Below, in pieces: positions 9,349 to 17,608 of a DNA stretch of 64,000 bases. The translations under genes were made by a program, and so were the position numbers. The stretch is from the NCBI GenBank assembly GCA_027459485.1, contig DAIDIG010000010.1, positions 25,719-89,718 on the forward strand. The letters are read 5' to 3'. Positions within the stretch are counted from its first letter, which is position 1. Each line of letters begins with the position of its first letter. Under the pieces are notes generated by a model. The model did no database searches. It saw only the letters and a program-made list of their open reading frames with translations, and was not told where the DNA came from. Source of the DNA: Bdellovibrionales bacterium (GTDB lineage Bacteria > Bdellovibrionota > Bdellovibrionia > Bdellovibrionales > UBA1609).

Positions 9349-11061
9349 ATGACAGGTCTTTTCGCGTTAATCCATAAAGTTCTCATCGACGTCGGTCCCT
9401 TCTTCATCATGCTCGGGCTTTTGATTTTCGTGCACGAACTGGGACATTATCTTGTCGCAATTTATTATGGGGTTCGAGTTGAAACGTTCAGCTTGGGCTT
9501 TGGCAAAAAACTGTGGTCTTATAAGCGTGGCGAGACGACCTACAAGATCGCCGTCATACCGGTTGGCGGTTATGTCAAGATGTTCGGCGACGACCCCACC
9601 GTTGCAATCCCCGAAGGAGAGAAGCAGTTTGCATTTCTTCATAAGCGCCTCTGGCCGCGAACAGCCATTGTGCTCGCCGGCCCCTTGATGAACTTGTTGT
9701 TTGCTGGCTTGTTATTTGCCGCCGTAGGTATGGTCGGCCAGCAAGTGCCCGGAACCCAACTCGGGGACATCGCGCCCAATACGGCTGCCTACACCGCGGG
9801 TTTTCGATCGGGCGATACAATCAAAAAAATTGACGGCAAGCCCGTGGTTAAGTGGTCCGATGTAAAAAATTATCTCGAAGCGCATGCTAACCGTCAGCTC
9901 TCATTTTCCGTGCAAGACGAACTCGATAAGAAAATTCGCCTCGTCACGGCCATTCCCAAACTTGAAAAAAACGGCTTCTTGTTTAGTCTCAAACGCCAAA
10001 TTGGAAAAATCGACGGCCTCACGACCGACTCGGCGGCCACGATGATAGGGATCGCCGACCCTCACTCCGCAGCTGCACAAGCCGGATTAAGAAGTTTGGA
10101 TATCATCGAATCAATCAACGACAAACCTGTGCTTTTTTGGCGCGAGCTTGGGCTTAACCTGATGAAATCGGCAAAAGCCGGCGGCGAGTGGAAGTTGAAA
10201 GTGCAAGCTTACGCGCCTCAGTTTGACGATTCTTCACCTATAAAGAATACGACAGCGACGCGAGTCGTTTATCTTAAAGTTCCAAGAGTCTTACCGACCA
10301 GCGGCCATGGCTTGCTGCGCGCTCTCGGAATAGAGCGCTCGGACATGTTTTTGGCTTCAATCAAAAAGTCTTCGCCCGCCGATAAAGCAGGCCTTCGCAA
10401 GGGAGATGAAATTGTCGGCATCGATCATCAATTAACGAACAAATGGCAGGACGTTCTTGATCGGGTGAAGGCCTACAAGGCGGCACAAGGCTCGATTCAT
10501 TTTAAAGTCCTTCGCGACGGTAAATTTATCGATCTCGATATTACTCCTGAGCTCATCGACTTGCCATCTGACAATGGCGCAACTGAGAAGCGCTATGCAA
10601 TCGGTGTCATGCCGGCCGTTATGACCGTTAGCGGAAATAGCTATATTTTGAAATATACAAATCCTATTCGTGCTTCCGTTTACGGGGCTCAAGAGGCCTA
10701 CCATTGGACGAAGCTCATTGCCATTAGCTTTTTGCGGCTTGTACAAGACAAAGTTTCGGCACGAAATTTAGGCAGTGTGATTTCTATTGGCCGTGTGGCG
10801 AGCCGTTCATTTCAAGCCGGTCTCGCGGCATTCTTAAATATGATGGCTGTTATATCGATCGACTTATTTTTATTAAATCTTTTGCCGGTTCCCGTTCTCG
10901 ACGGCGGACATCTTTTGTTTTTTACTATAGAAGCCGTGAAGGGGGCTCCGTTGAGTCTGCGCAAAATGGAAATTGCGCAGCAAGTTGGTCTTGTGCTTCT
11001 TTTAAGCCTTATGATATTTGCCCTATTCAATGACATCAGCCACCTCATCTCATCCTGGTAA
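9349..11061 (+). CDS. rseP: RseP-type site-2 zinc metalloprotease with three PDZ-like repeats
   Basis: RseP is an intramembrane protease that clips anti-sigma factors and remnant signal peptides. The first membrane helix carries the zinc site HELGH (residues 29-33), and the last membrane region carries LLNLLPVPVLDGG with the third ligand at about Asp517. Between them are three PDZ-like repeats, each with the A-x-x-A-G-(F/L)-x-x-x-D turn, starting near residues 136, 231 and 332. The E. coli protein has two. At 570 residues it is about 120 longer than E. coli RseP (450). I chose ATG 9349, after the cdsA stop; a TTG at 9301 inside cdsA would add 16 residues. The cdsA-rseP pairing is widespread. 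Confidence 0.93.
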   Translation: MTGLFALIHKVLIDVGPFFIMLGLLIFVHELGHYLVAIYYGVRVETFSLGFGKKLWSYKRGETTYKIAVIPVGGYVKMFGDDPTVAIPEGEKQFAFLHKRLWPRTAIVLAGPLMNLLFAGLLFAAVGMVGQQVPGTQLGDIAPNTAAYTAGFRSGDTIKKIDGKPVVKWSDVKNYLEAHANRQLSFSVQDELDKKIRLVTAIPKLEKNGFLFSLKRQIGKIDGLTTDSAATMIGIADPHSAAAQAGLRSLDIIESINDKPVLFWRELGLNLMKSAKAGGEWKLKVQAYAPQFDDSSPIKNTTATRVVYLKVPRVLPTSGHGLLRALGIERSDMFLASIKKSSPADKAGLRKGDEIVGIDHQLTNKWQDVLDRVKAYKAAQGSIHFKVLRDGKFIDLDITPELIDLPSDNGATEKRYAIGVMPAVMTVSGNSYILKYTNPIRASVYGAQEAYHWTKLIAISFLRLVQDKVSARNLGSVISIGRVASRSFQAGLAAFLNMMAVISIDLFLLNLLPVPVLDGGHLLFFTIEAVKGAPLSLRKMEIAQQVGLVLLLSLMIFALFNDISHLISSW

Positions 11062-11767
11062 AATTGTTTTAGCGGTTGAGACTTCAACTTCTCTTGGTAG
11101 CCTTGCGCTGATTTCAGGTCAGAACACACTTAAGCAACTGACTTGGCAACGGGAGGGTTCGCATAGCGAACTAGTGACTAAATCTTTCGATGAACTGATG
11201 AAATCGTTAAATCTGCATTTGCAGAGCATAGCCTATATTGCTGTGGGGGTTGGCCCCGGCAGCTTCACCGGCATTCGCGTCGGGGTTAACTTCGCTCGCG
11301 CGCTAGGCTTTAGTCTATCCCGCCCGGTTTTTGCGATGAATTCACTTCATTTGCTCGTGCACCAAAAGTCGCTTGAGACTTATCGCAGGCCAGTTTTCGC
11401 ATTGCAATATGGTTTTCGGGATATCTTTTACGTCGGTGAATATTGCCTGGCCCAAGGTATAACAACAAATTTTATTGAGGTTCAAAAGCCGCGTGCTGTT
11501 GTCGCTCGAGATGTCATAAAATTCATACCCGCAGGCGCACGTGTCGTTGGCGGCGGGTTACATGCCCTCGAGACTTTACCCGGCGGGCCATATCTTGGAT
11601 CTTGGTCCACGGATCTGCGAGACACGACGGCACCCGAAGCTTGCTTTTTTTCCAAGACTTTAGTGGGTATTTCTGAAAATCCGCCACTAACTGATTGGAT
11701 TCACACGGTTCCTCTTTATATTCGCGCGTCAGAAGCCGAAGAGAAACTGCGGTCTTGCGCAGATTAA
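11030..11767 (+). CDS. tsaB: tRNA threonylcarbamoyladenosine biosynthesis protein TsaB
   Basis: TsaB is the ASKHA-fold partner of TsaD and TsaE that attaches threonylcarbamoyl to A37 of ANN-decoding tRNAs. The 245-residue product has ILAVETST-like KIVLAVETSTSLGSLAL at the N-terminus and VGVGPGSFTGIRVGVNFARAL at about residue 73, the family signature. It overlaps the end of rseP by 32 bp using ATG 11030; a TTG at 11018 would overlap further. TsaD and TsaE are not in this window. Confidence 0.9.
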   Translation: MTSATSSHPGKIVLAVETSTSLGSLALISGQNTLKQLTWQREGSHSELVTKSFDELMKSLNLHLQSIAYIAVGVGPGSFTGIRVGVNFARALGFSLSRPVFAMNSLHLLVHQKSLETYRRPVFALQYGFRDIFYVGEYCLAQGITTNFIEVQKPRAVVARDVIKFIPAGARVVGGGLHALETLPGGPYLGSWSTDLRDTTAPEACFFSKTLVGISENPPLTDWIHTVPLYIRASEAEEKLRSCAD

Positions 11768-11779
11768 TTTGAGGCGATT

Positions 11780-12751
11780 TTGAAAACGGTTGCAAACCTG
11801 AGTGACTATAAAAGTACAACGCGCGGCACGGGCTCGCCCTCGTCGATCATTCTCGCTGTCGGTGGCGGCAAAGGCGGCGTCGGCAAAAGTTTCTTGAGCA
11901 CCAATATCGGTATCTTTCTGGCGAACATGGGGTTTAATACGATCATCGTCGATTGCGATCTTGGGGCGCCGAACGTGCACACGTGTTTGGGTGAAGCGCC
12001 CCCTAAATTGAATTTTCATCAATTTCTTTCCGGTCGCCTGGAGAATTTCGAAGCAGCCGCAGTTGCCACCCAATTTGCCAAACTTCGCTTTATTGCGGGC
12101 GGCAATGATCACCAGGAGCTCGCCAATATAACAATCCACGACCAGAGCCGCCTTATGTCGGCGATTTATACACTAAACGCCGATTTCACCATTTTGGACT
12201 TGAGCGCAGGCACGCACACATCGACATTGGATTTCTTCTTAATGGCGGACCGGCATCTGATAACTCTGACACCCGACCCGACCAGTATTGAAAATGCATA
12301 TCGATTTATGAAGGCTGCCTTCTTTCGCCGAATAAAACGCTTTGAACGACAGCTCGGCCTTGAAGCTCTCGTTGCGTCTATTATGGCGGAGCCCGAGAAG
12401 AATGAAATTCGCGTGCCGGCTGATTTGTTGAGTCGAATTTTGAAAGAAAACCCCGAGGCCGGAAGAGAGCTCGAAAAGTTTATGCATCACCTGCGATTTG
12501 AACTTGTCATCAATCAAACTCGAAGCACAAAAGATGTTCAGCTTGCCAATTCTGTCTCAACTGTTTCAAAGAAATACTTTGGCCTGCCAGCGGGCGTGCT
12601 CGGGCATCTCGATTATGACAACGCCGTGTGGCACGCTTTGCGAAAGCGGCGTCCGCTGATTTTAGAATTCCCCAACAGTCCTTTATATGCTCAGATTTTG
12701 GCAATTGCGCGCGACTTAGCAAGTCCACACTTAAAAAAAGCTGTGATATAG
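11780..12751 (+). CDS. MinD/ParA-family P-loop ATPase (FlhG/FleN-like)
   Basis: The 323-residue protein has the deviant Walker A GGKGGVGKS near residue 30, the switch I-like VDCDLGAPNVHTCLG near residue 57, and switch II DLSAGTH near residue 138. A segment LTPDPTSIENAYRFMKAAF follows, typical of the FlhG/MinD-like branch. Such ATPases act as dimers that place structures or complexes at membranes or poles. The C-terminal region has no clear amphipathic MinD membrane tail. The TTG start at 11780 is supported by a GAGG 5 nt upstream. The next gene encodes a J-like/RodZ-type HTH protein. No flagellar or chemotaxis genes are nearby, so a flagellar-number role is not supported by context. Confidence 0.85.
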   Translation: MKTVANLSDYKSTTRGTGSPSSIILAVGGGKGGVGKSFLSTNIGIFLANMGFNTIIVDCDLGAPNVHTCLGEAPPKLNFHQFLSGRLENFEAAAVATQFAKLRFIAGGNDHQELANITIHDQSRLMSAIYTLNADFTILDLSAGTHTSTLDFFLMADRHLITLTPDPTSIENAYRFMKAAFFRRIKRFERQLGLEALVASIMAEPEKNEIRVPADLLSRILKENPEAGRELEKFMHHLRFELVINQTRSTKDVQLANSVSTVSKKYFGLPAGVLGHLDYDNAVWHALRKRRPLILEFPNSPLYAQILAIARDLASPHLKKAVI

Positions 12752-12769
12752 TTTATCGCTGAACATTTA

Positions 12770-13492
12770 ATGCGCGGCGAAGATGAAGCAATGCAGATGC
12801 GCGAAGGGGCTCGTGCGGCTATGGCCGGAAAAACGTTTGATCAAAATTTTTATGATCTATTAGAGATTCCGCGAAATGCCGCACATCATGAAATCGTAGC
12901 CGCGTACCAGCGCGCGAAAGAAGCGTACTCGCCTGATAGCCCGGCTCTTTACACGATGTTTTCAAAGGAAGAGGCGACCGAGCTGCGCCGACTTATCGAT
13001 GAGGCGTTCATGGTTCTTGGTAATCAAACAAAACGCCGAGAATACGATAATATTTTGCTGGCTCGCGAGGGGCGAAGTGAAACCGAGCGCCCGCCTGCCC
13101 AACCTGCTCCAACACCGTCGGTTTCGCCTGCCCCCAACATACCGGCGCCGGCCAATACAAATGCTCCCTTACCCGAGGGGTTCGCCCGTAGCCGATTGAG
13201 TGTTTACGAAATCAGGGCCGATATGGAGCATGAAATTGCGAACCAAAAAAATTTCGACGGCCCATTTCTGCGCAAAGTTCGACAATACAAAGGGATTCAT
13301 GTCGATCAAATGAGTAAAGAAACACGCATCAGTCGAAGTTATATCGTCGCGGTCGAAGCCGAGGATTTCGATGCGTTGCCCGCCCCGGTTTTTGTTCGAG
13401 GCTTTATAATACAAATCGCACGCATTCTGGCGCTTGATGAAAATCGCGTCGCGAATTCATACATGACCCGTTTAAATGTCAAAGAATCTTGA
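12770..13492 (+). CDS. J-like domain plus RodZ-type helix-turn-helix protein
   Basis: The 240-residue protein has two modules. Residues about 22-95 (QNFYDLLEIPRNAAHHEIVA ... REYDNIL) read as a J-domain, but the invariant HPD is SPD (YSPDSP), so DnaK stimulation is doubtful. A Pro/Ala-rich linker (about 105-145) leads to a C-terminal HTH_25/RodZ-like domain (FLRKVRQYKGIHVDQMSKET, then SYIVAVEAEDFDALP and FVRGFIIQIARIL). No membrane segment follows, unlike RodZ. The start is uncertain: ATG 12770 has no clear ribosome site, and ATG 12791 is preceded by GAAG. It follows the MinD-like ATPase by 18 bp and overlaps rluD by 17 bp. Function is unknown; pairing with the ATPase suggests a scaffold or positioning partner. 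Confidence 0.8.
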   Translation: MRGEDEAMQMREGARAAMAGKTFDQNFYDLLEIPRNAAHHEIVAAYQRAKEAYSPDSPALYTMFSKEEATELRRLIDEAFMVLGNQTKRREYDNILLAREGRSETERPPAQPAPTPSVSPAPNIPAPANTNAPLPEGFARSRLSVYEIRADMEHEIANQKNFDGPFLRKVRQYKGIHVDQMSKETRISRSYIVAVEAEDFDALPAPVFVRGFIIQIARILALDENRVANSYMTRLNVKES

Positions 13493-14483
13493 GCATCAAA
13501 AGGCTATTTATTTTTTGTTTACATCTCAAATTAGCGATATCCGCCTTGATAAAGCTCTGGCTTCGGATCCGCGTATTTTAAGCCGCTCGCAAGCGACCAG
13601 TCTTATAGATCGGGGGTTTGTCACACTGAATGGTAAAACCGTCAAACCCGCGCACAAAACCGTCGTCGGCGAAGAGTATTCGGTTGTTATCCCGAATGAA
13701 GAACCGCTCGAGCTACTGCCTTATGAGTTCGCACTTGATATATTGTTTGAAGACGACCACCTGCTCGTTCTCAATAAACCTTCGGGTCTAGTTGTGCATC
13801 CGGCAGCGGGGCATAGACAGCAGACGCTCGTCAATGCACTCGTCCATCACACAAAAGATTTAGCCGCTGGATTTGCGGCCGGCAGACCGGGCATCGTCCA
13901 CCGCATTGATAAAGACACGAGCGGACTTCTTGTAATCGCTAAGTCCGAGCGTGCTCTGCGTGGTCTTGCCAAACAATTCAAAATGAAAACCGTCCATCGA
14001 ATTTATTGGGTGGTCTCGTATGGTCTATTTAAGACAAAACATGGAACCATCACAAGCTACATCGGTCGCCACCCTGGTGATCGAAAAAAGTTCGCATCTC
14101 TTCGGGCCCAAGGTAACGATTTGCCCAAAGGCAAGCTCGCCATTACTCACTATGACGTGCAAATGGTTCATCCTTCGGGGCTTTCGCTTGTTCACTGCAA
14201 ACTCGAGACCGGTCGCACCCATCAGATCCGTGTTCATTTATCGGAGATGGGGCACCCGATTGTCGGCGATCCAATCTATTGCACGGCTCATCGGCTAAAA
14301 TCGCTAAAGTCCGGCGCAATAAGAAAACTGTTTGAGTCGATTCCGCACCTGATGCTTCATGCGGCTGAACTCGGCTTTACTCACCCTATAACGGGCGAGG
14401 TTCATCGCTTTTCAGCACCGTGGCCGCGCGAACTTCAACCGTATTTGCAGACGGTCGGGTTTTTGCCTGGAGCCCAAACGTGA
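13476..14483 (+). CDS. rluD: RluD-family 23S rRNA pseudouridine synthase
   Basis: The enzyme isomerises uridines in 23S rRNA (RluD targets helix 69). The 335-residue protein has an S4 RNA-binding domain at about residues 22-85 (RLDKALASD, then VTLNGKTVKPAHKTVV) and the RluA-type catalytic domain. Within the latter, GIVHRIDKDTSGLLVIAKS (about 142-160) contains the catalytic Asp. The later LETGRTHQIRVHLSEMGHPI motif is intact. Paralogues RluC/RluA cannot be excluded, but the S4 domain and full domain order fit RluD best. The ATG at 13476 lies inside the preceding gene. Confidence 0.9.
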   Translation: MSKNLEHQKAIYFLFTSQISDIRLDKALASDPRILSRSQATSLIDRGFVTLNGKTVKPAHKTVVGEEYSVVIPNEEPLELLPYEFALDILFEDDHLLVLNKPSGLVVHPAAGHRQQTLVNALVHHTKDLAAGFAAGRPGIVHRIDKDTSGLLVIAKSERALRGLAKQFKMKTVHRIYWVVSYGLFKTKHGTITSYIGRHPGDRKKFASLRAQGNDLPKGKLAITHYDVQMVHPSGLSLVHCKLETGRTHQIRVHLSEMGHPIVGDPIYCTAHRLKSLKSGAIRKLFESIPHLMLHAAELGFTHPITGEVHRFSAPWPRELQPYLQTVGFLPGAQT

Positions 14484-15199
14484 ATTCAGGGCCAAAATTT
14501 GTTCCGGTTATGTGCAACAGTGAATTCCTCGGTTTCGAACAGCGAACCGAGCATCATTTATTTTTTTTTGGAACCCGCCACGCAACCCTAGAAAACCTGA
14601 AAGAGACCTATCCGAATATTCGGTTTTTTCGGATGAAACAAGAGCATGGGGATCGGCTGACGATGGTCCCGACGCCGAGCGAATCGGAACCGCGCGCGGA
14701 TGCGATCTGGTGTGCAGAACGTAACGCCGGCGTCGTCGTTTCGACTGCCGACTGCGTACCCATACTCATCGCTTGTAATGCCTGGGTGACGTCCATTCAT
14801 GCCGGCTGGCGTGGCGTACTCAACGGCATTACATTGCAAACACTTCGCTCACTTCTTGCGAATCATGGTGACCGAACCGACCGCGTGTTGGCGTTTATAG
14901 GCCCACACATCCAGCAAGAACATTTCGATTTTGATCAATCGGATGCCCAACCGTTTTATGATTTGGCAAACTCCCTGCGTATCGACCCCGAGACCGCCCT
15001 ACGTAAAAGCCCGATCCACGAAAATAAAGTTAAGATTTCACTCAAAGAATTCATTCATGCTCAACTTAAGGCGAGTGGCTCGATCGCCCCGCTAAATATC
15101 GATGAATTTTTGGTCGACACCTACAGTCACAAGGACTTTCATTCATATCGGCGAGACAAGGTCGCCGGCCGCAACCTAAGTTTTGTCGCCCGGCTTTAA
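14480..15199 (+). CDS. pgeF: PgeF/YfiH-family multicopper-oxidase-like protein (laccase domain)
   Basis: Members of this family act as purine nucleoside phosphorylase/adenosine deaminase or as a peptidoglycan-editing factor. The 239-residue protein has the metal-site residues: MKQEHGD (His), VVSTADCVPIL (Cys) and SIHAGWRGVLNG (His). The later IGPHIQQEHFDFD is also typical. I chose the GTG at 14480, which overlaps the rluD stop (GTGA) and has GGAG 7 nt upstream. An ORF opening at 14420 lies wholly inside rluD and has no such site, and ATG 14510 would remove N-terminal residues. The rluD-pgeF order is common in Proteobacteria. Confidence 0.88.
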   Translation: MNSGPKFVPVMCNSEFLGFEQRTEHHLFFFGTRHATLENLKETYPNIRFFRMKQEHGDRLTMVPTPSESEPRADAIWCAERNAGVVVSTADCVPILIACNAWVTSIHAGWRGVLNGITLQTLRSLLANHGDRTDRVLAFIGPHIQQEHFDFDQSDAQPFYDLANSLRIDPETALRKSPIHENKVKISLKEFIHAQLKASGSIAPLNIDEFLVDTYSHKDFHSYRRDKVAGRNLSFVARL

Positions 15200-15239
15200 G
15201 CTATTTGCGGGAACGCCATAAGATCGATAGTCTTATTGT

Positions 15240-15710
15240 ATGATCACATCGCGACCCAAATGGCTCCGCACCAGCTTCGTGTTCTTTTTTCTCTTATTTA
15301 TTGTTTCAACAATTTTTTACTTTAGCTCGTCGGCCCGATCTCCTCTTCGCGAAGTTTTCGCCCCGCCGCCAAGAAAAATATTGTCGGTGGCAGTCGGGGC
15401 CGTCGTGCCTGGTGTGAAAGCTAAAGTGGTGAAAGTTCAAACTCCAGAGGGGCTCTTCGTAGAAGTGTACGGCCCGATTAAAGACGGCGTACCGCCGCTG
15501 CTTCAGTCGATCAAACTCCCAGATAAACAAGATGCCCTTTTTCAGTTTCAAGGGCGCGCAACAGACCTCGCATTAGAGGACCTCAATAACGACGGGCTTT
15601 TTGAAATAATTGCTCCCACATACGACGCGTCGCTGGTGCCACATCTCAACATCTACCAGTATAAGAAAGACGCCAAATTATTCGCGCCGTATGAAAAACA
15701 ATCAAATTGA
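15240..15710 (+). CDS. Small membrane-anchored protein with FG-GAP/Ca-loop-like motif
   Basis: The 156-residue protein starts with a basic stretch and one hydrophobic segment (about residues 12-29, FVFFFLLFIVSTIFYFSS), either an uncleaved anchor or a signal peptide. The C-terminal third contains LEDLNNDGLFEIIAPTYD, matching the D-x-N-x-D-G calcium loop and beta strand of a single FG-GAP/VCBS repeat, followed by LNIYQYKKDAKLF. Proteins with one such repeat occur beside envelope lipoproteins, but I do not recognise the family. It is probably periplasmic. It is followed by a lipoprotein gene with its own promoter candidate. Confidence 0.6.
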   Translation: MITSRPKWLRTSFVFFFLLFIVSTIFYFSSSARSPLREVFAPPPRKILSVAVGAVVPGVKAKVVKVQTPEGLFVEVYGPIKDGVPPLLQSIKLPDKQDALFQFQGRATDLALEDLNNDGLFEIIAPTYDASLVPHLNIYQYKKDAKLFAPYEKQSN

Positions 15711-15735
15711 CGTGCTGCGGCGCGCGTGGTAGAAG
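15707..15735 (+). promoter_or_regulatory. Sigma-70-type promoter candidate for lipoprotein gene
   Basis: TTGACG (15707-15712, 5 of 6 bases of the -35 consensus) is followed after exactly 17 bp by TAGAAG (15730-15735, 4 of 6 for -10). The predicted start near 15742 would leave a short leader carrying GGGAG before the GTG at 15760. It overlaps the last codon of the preceding gene. This is sequence matching only. Confidence 0.42.
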
Positions 15736-15759
15736 TTTCGTCTTCGGGAGTCTCTCAGA

Positions 15760-16509
15760 GTGAAATTGCGTTTATTTTTAATTCTGTCGATGTGCGTTTC
15801 GGGCCTTGGCTTTTTCGTCGGGTGCATGGATGTGCCGCCGACCGGTCAGCTCAATGATTACTGTGGCGTACAGCACCCAGATCCCGGAATGATTGATGGC
15901 TCTAACACTCCGGTTTTACCGAACCCAATCGTCCTTCGCTCCAGTCAGCCCTTTACGCCCCCCAAAGCCGATTATGCTTTTCAATATGCGAACGTTTTCT
16001 ATAATGACACCTACAACCATCTTCATTTTTATTTCAACGTGGAAAAGGATAATAACGGCAATTTGAATGCAAGCCTGATTTGCATGTCAGGCAGTGGTCA
16101 GAAGCCCGGGATGAAAACATTTAATTCAATACCAGTGCCTTTTGTTTCTGATGTTTTGTACGATGGTAAAAATCTCGAGGTGCGAAAGCACGAGCTGACG
16201 TTTCGTTTTGGCCAGCCGACGGATTTGTCAAAGCCGTACTTAAGACAACCTATAACTATTGACCCTACGGGCCCCTCGTCGTACGCCATCGGTTCAACCT
16301 TTGACGTCTTTGCGGGTTACACGGGTATTCAGCAAACATTTAATAAAATTGCCAATTCGGGCGGCTACCTTCTCTGGATCAACGGGAATCGCCCGGCCCT
16401 TGGGCAAGATGCCACGGGGACAGGCCTCAACCTGAAAGAGCTCATCTATTTAAATCCCGTTACACCACAACAGCGAGCTGCGATCGATCATCTGCCACCG
16501 CCGAAATAA
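15760..16509 (+). CDS. Hypothetical lipoprotein
   Basis: The 249-residue product begins with a short basic region and a hydrophobic core ending in a lipobox-like FFVGC (Cys at residue 22), so it should be a lipidated envelope protein. Asp after the neighbouring Met (C-M-D) gives no clear +2 Asp inner-membrane retention signal. The mature part has many Asn, Tyr and Phe residues (YAFQYANVFYNDTYNHLHFY) and a NRPALGQDATGTGLNLKEL segment, but I recognise no family. GTG 15760 is supported by GGGAG 9 nt upstream. It is convergent with mltG, and only 14 bp separate the stops. Confidence 0.7.
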   Translation: MKLRLFLILSMCVSGLGFFVGCMDVPPTGQLNDYCGVQHPDPGMIDGSNTPVLPNPIVLRSSQPFTPPKADYAFQYANVFYNDTYNHLHFYFNVEKDNNGNLNASLICMSGSGQKPGMKTFNSIPVPFVSDVLYDGKNLEVRKHELTFRFGQPTDLSKPYLRQPITIDPTGPSSYAIGSTFDVFAGYTGIQQTFNKIANSGGYLLWINGNRPALGQDATGTGLNLKELIYLNPVTPQQRAAIDHLPPPK

Positions 16510-16523
16510 CTTCACCTAAATTT

Positions 16524-17594
16524 CTACGACGCGTGCGCTTTTTCTTTTGCCAATTTTTTCGATAAATCTCGCCACGATTTGCCTTCGCGTGCGCGAGGGT
16601 TTAGTTGATATTTTTGAACGGCCCGCAGATGTTGGGCGAAATTTTCTGAAAAAACATGGGTGCCGTCGTTTCGGCTCACAAAGTAAAGATATCGAGTCTC
16701 AGCGGGGTGGACGGCCGCCCAGAGCGCATCTTTGCCTGGGTTCGCAATCGGCCCCGGTGGGAGCGCATGAATGACGTAGGTGTTGTAAGCGGTAGGGCGC
16801 GAGATATCGGAACGCCGAATGTTCACCGGCCGCGTGCCGCTTTCAAGCCACATTCCATAAATGATCGTTGGGTCGGACTGAAGACGCATTCCCTTCTTGA
16901 GTCGATTGTGAAAAACCGAAGAGATCAGCGCGCGTTCGTTGGGCGCCCCCGTTTCCTTTTCAATAATGCTCGCGAGAGTGACCTGCTCGCGCACGCTCAT
17001 TTTAACAGTGGCGCCCTGATCAGCCGAACGGATTGCTTCTTCAAAACGGTTGTACATCATGCGAACAATTGCACTCACGGGAGTGAATTTCGTAATTAGA
17101 TACGTGTCGGGAAACAAATACCCTTCAAGCGAATTCATCTGCTGCCCGGTGATCTCCTTGGCCTTTTTCGCGTCCGTGACGAACTTCAAAAACTCGTCGC
17201 CTCGATGCGGCCACATCCGATTTAGTGAATCGCGAATGTCAAAAATGTTGCTCCCCTCGGGGACGACAAGCGCGTGCCGAATGCTTTCACCCGAGGTCAA
17301 AATATTCAATATCTGATGGGGGCTCATGTCTTTGTACAAAGCGTATTCGCCGACTTTTAATCGGGCCGTGTTACCCGTTAATTTCACGAGCCAAATGAAT
17401 TCTTTAGCGTCTGAGATCAGCCCCTGATCTTCGAGTTGTCGCGCAACGAAATGTAAGCCGGTGTTGTACGGCACTTCGAAAACAACCTTTTCGTGATTGC
17501 TCGAAGAGGGATGATAGGCAAATCGCTCCATCTGCCAAAACAAGATCCCGCTCAGTAATACCGCAACGAGAATAAGCCCGACTACTTTGGCCAA
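16524..17594 (-). CDS. mltG: Endolytic peptidoglycan transglycosylase MltG
   Basis: MltG is an inner-membrane lytic transglycosylase that cuts nascent glycan strands and helps set their length. The 356-residue protein has an N-terminal membrane segment (VVGLILVAVLLSGILFW), a LysM-like region, and the YceG core with the catalytic Glu in ASIIEKETGAPNERALISSV. SVFHNRLKKGMRLQSDPTIIYG and LPPGPIANPGKDAL follow. It is the last gene of the minus-strand run after astD, 14 bp downstream. Functional linkage to arginine catabolism is not expected; in other genomes mltG is found in varied contexts. Confidence 0.93.
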   Translation of the reverse strand: MAKVVGLILVAVLLSGILFWQMERFAYHPSSSNHEKVVFEVPYNTGLHFVARQLEDQGLISDAKEFIWLVKLTGNTARLKVGEYALYKDMSPHQILNILTSGESIRHALVVPEGSNIFDIRDSLNRMWPHRGDEFLKFVTDAKKAKEITGQQMNSLEGYLFPDTYLITKFTPVSAIVRMMYNRFEEAIRSADQGATVKMSVREQVTLASIIEKETGAPNERALISSVFHNRLKKGMRLQSDPTIIYGMWLESGTRPVNIRRSDISRPTAYNTYVIHALPPGPIANPGKDALWAAVHPAETRYLYFVSRNDGTHVFSENFAQHLRAVQKYQLNPRAREGKSWRDLSKKLAKEKAHAS

Positions 17595-17608
17595 ATTAAT
17601 TCTCCTGG

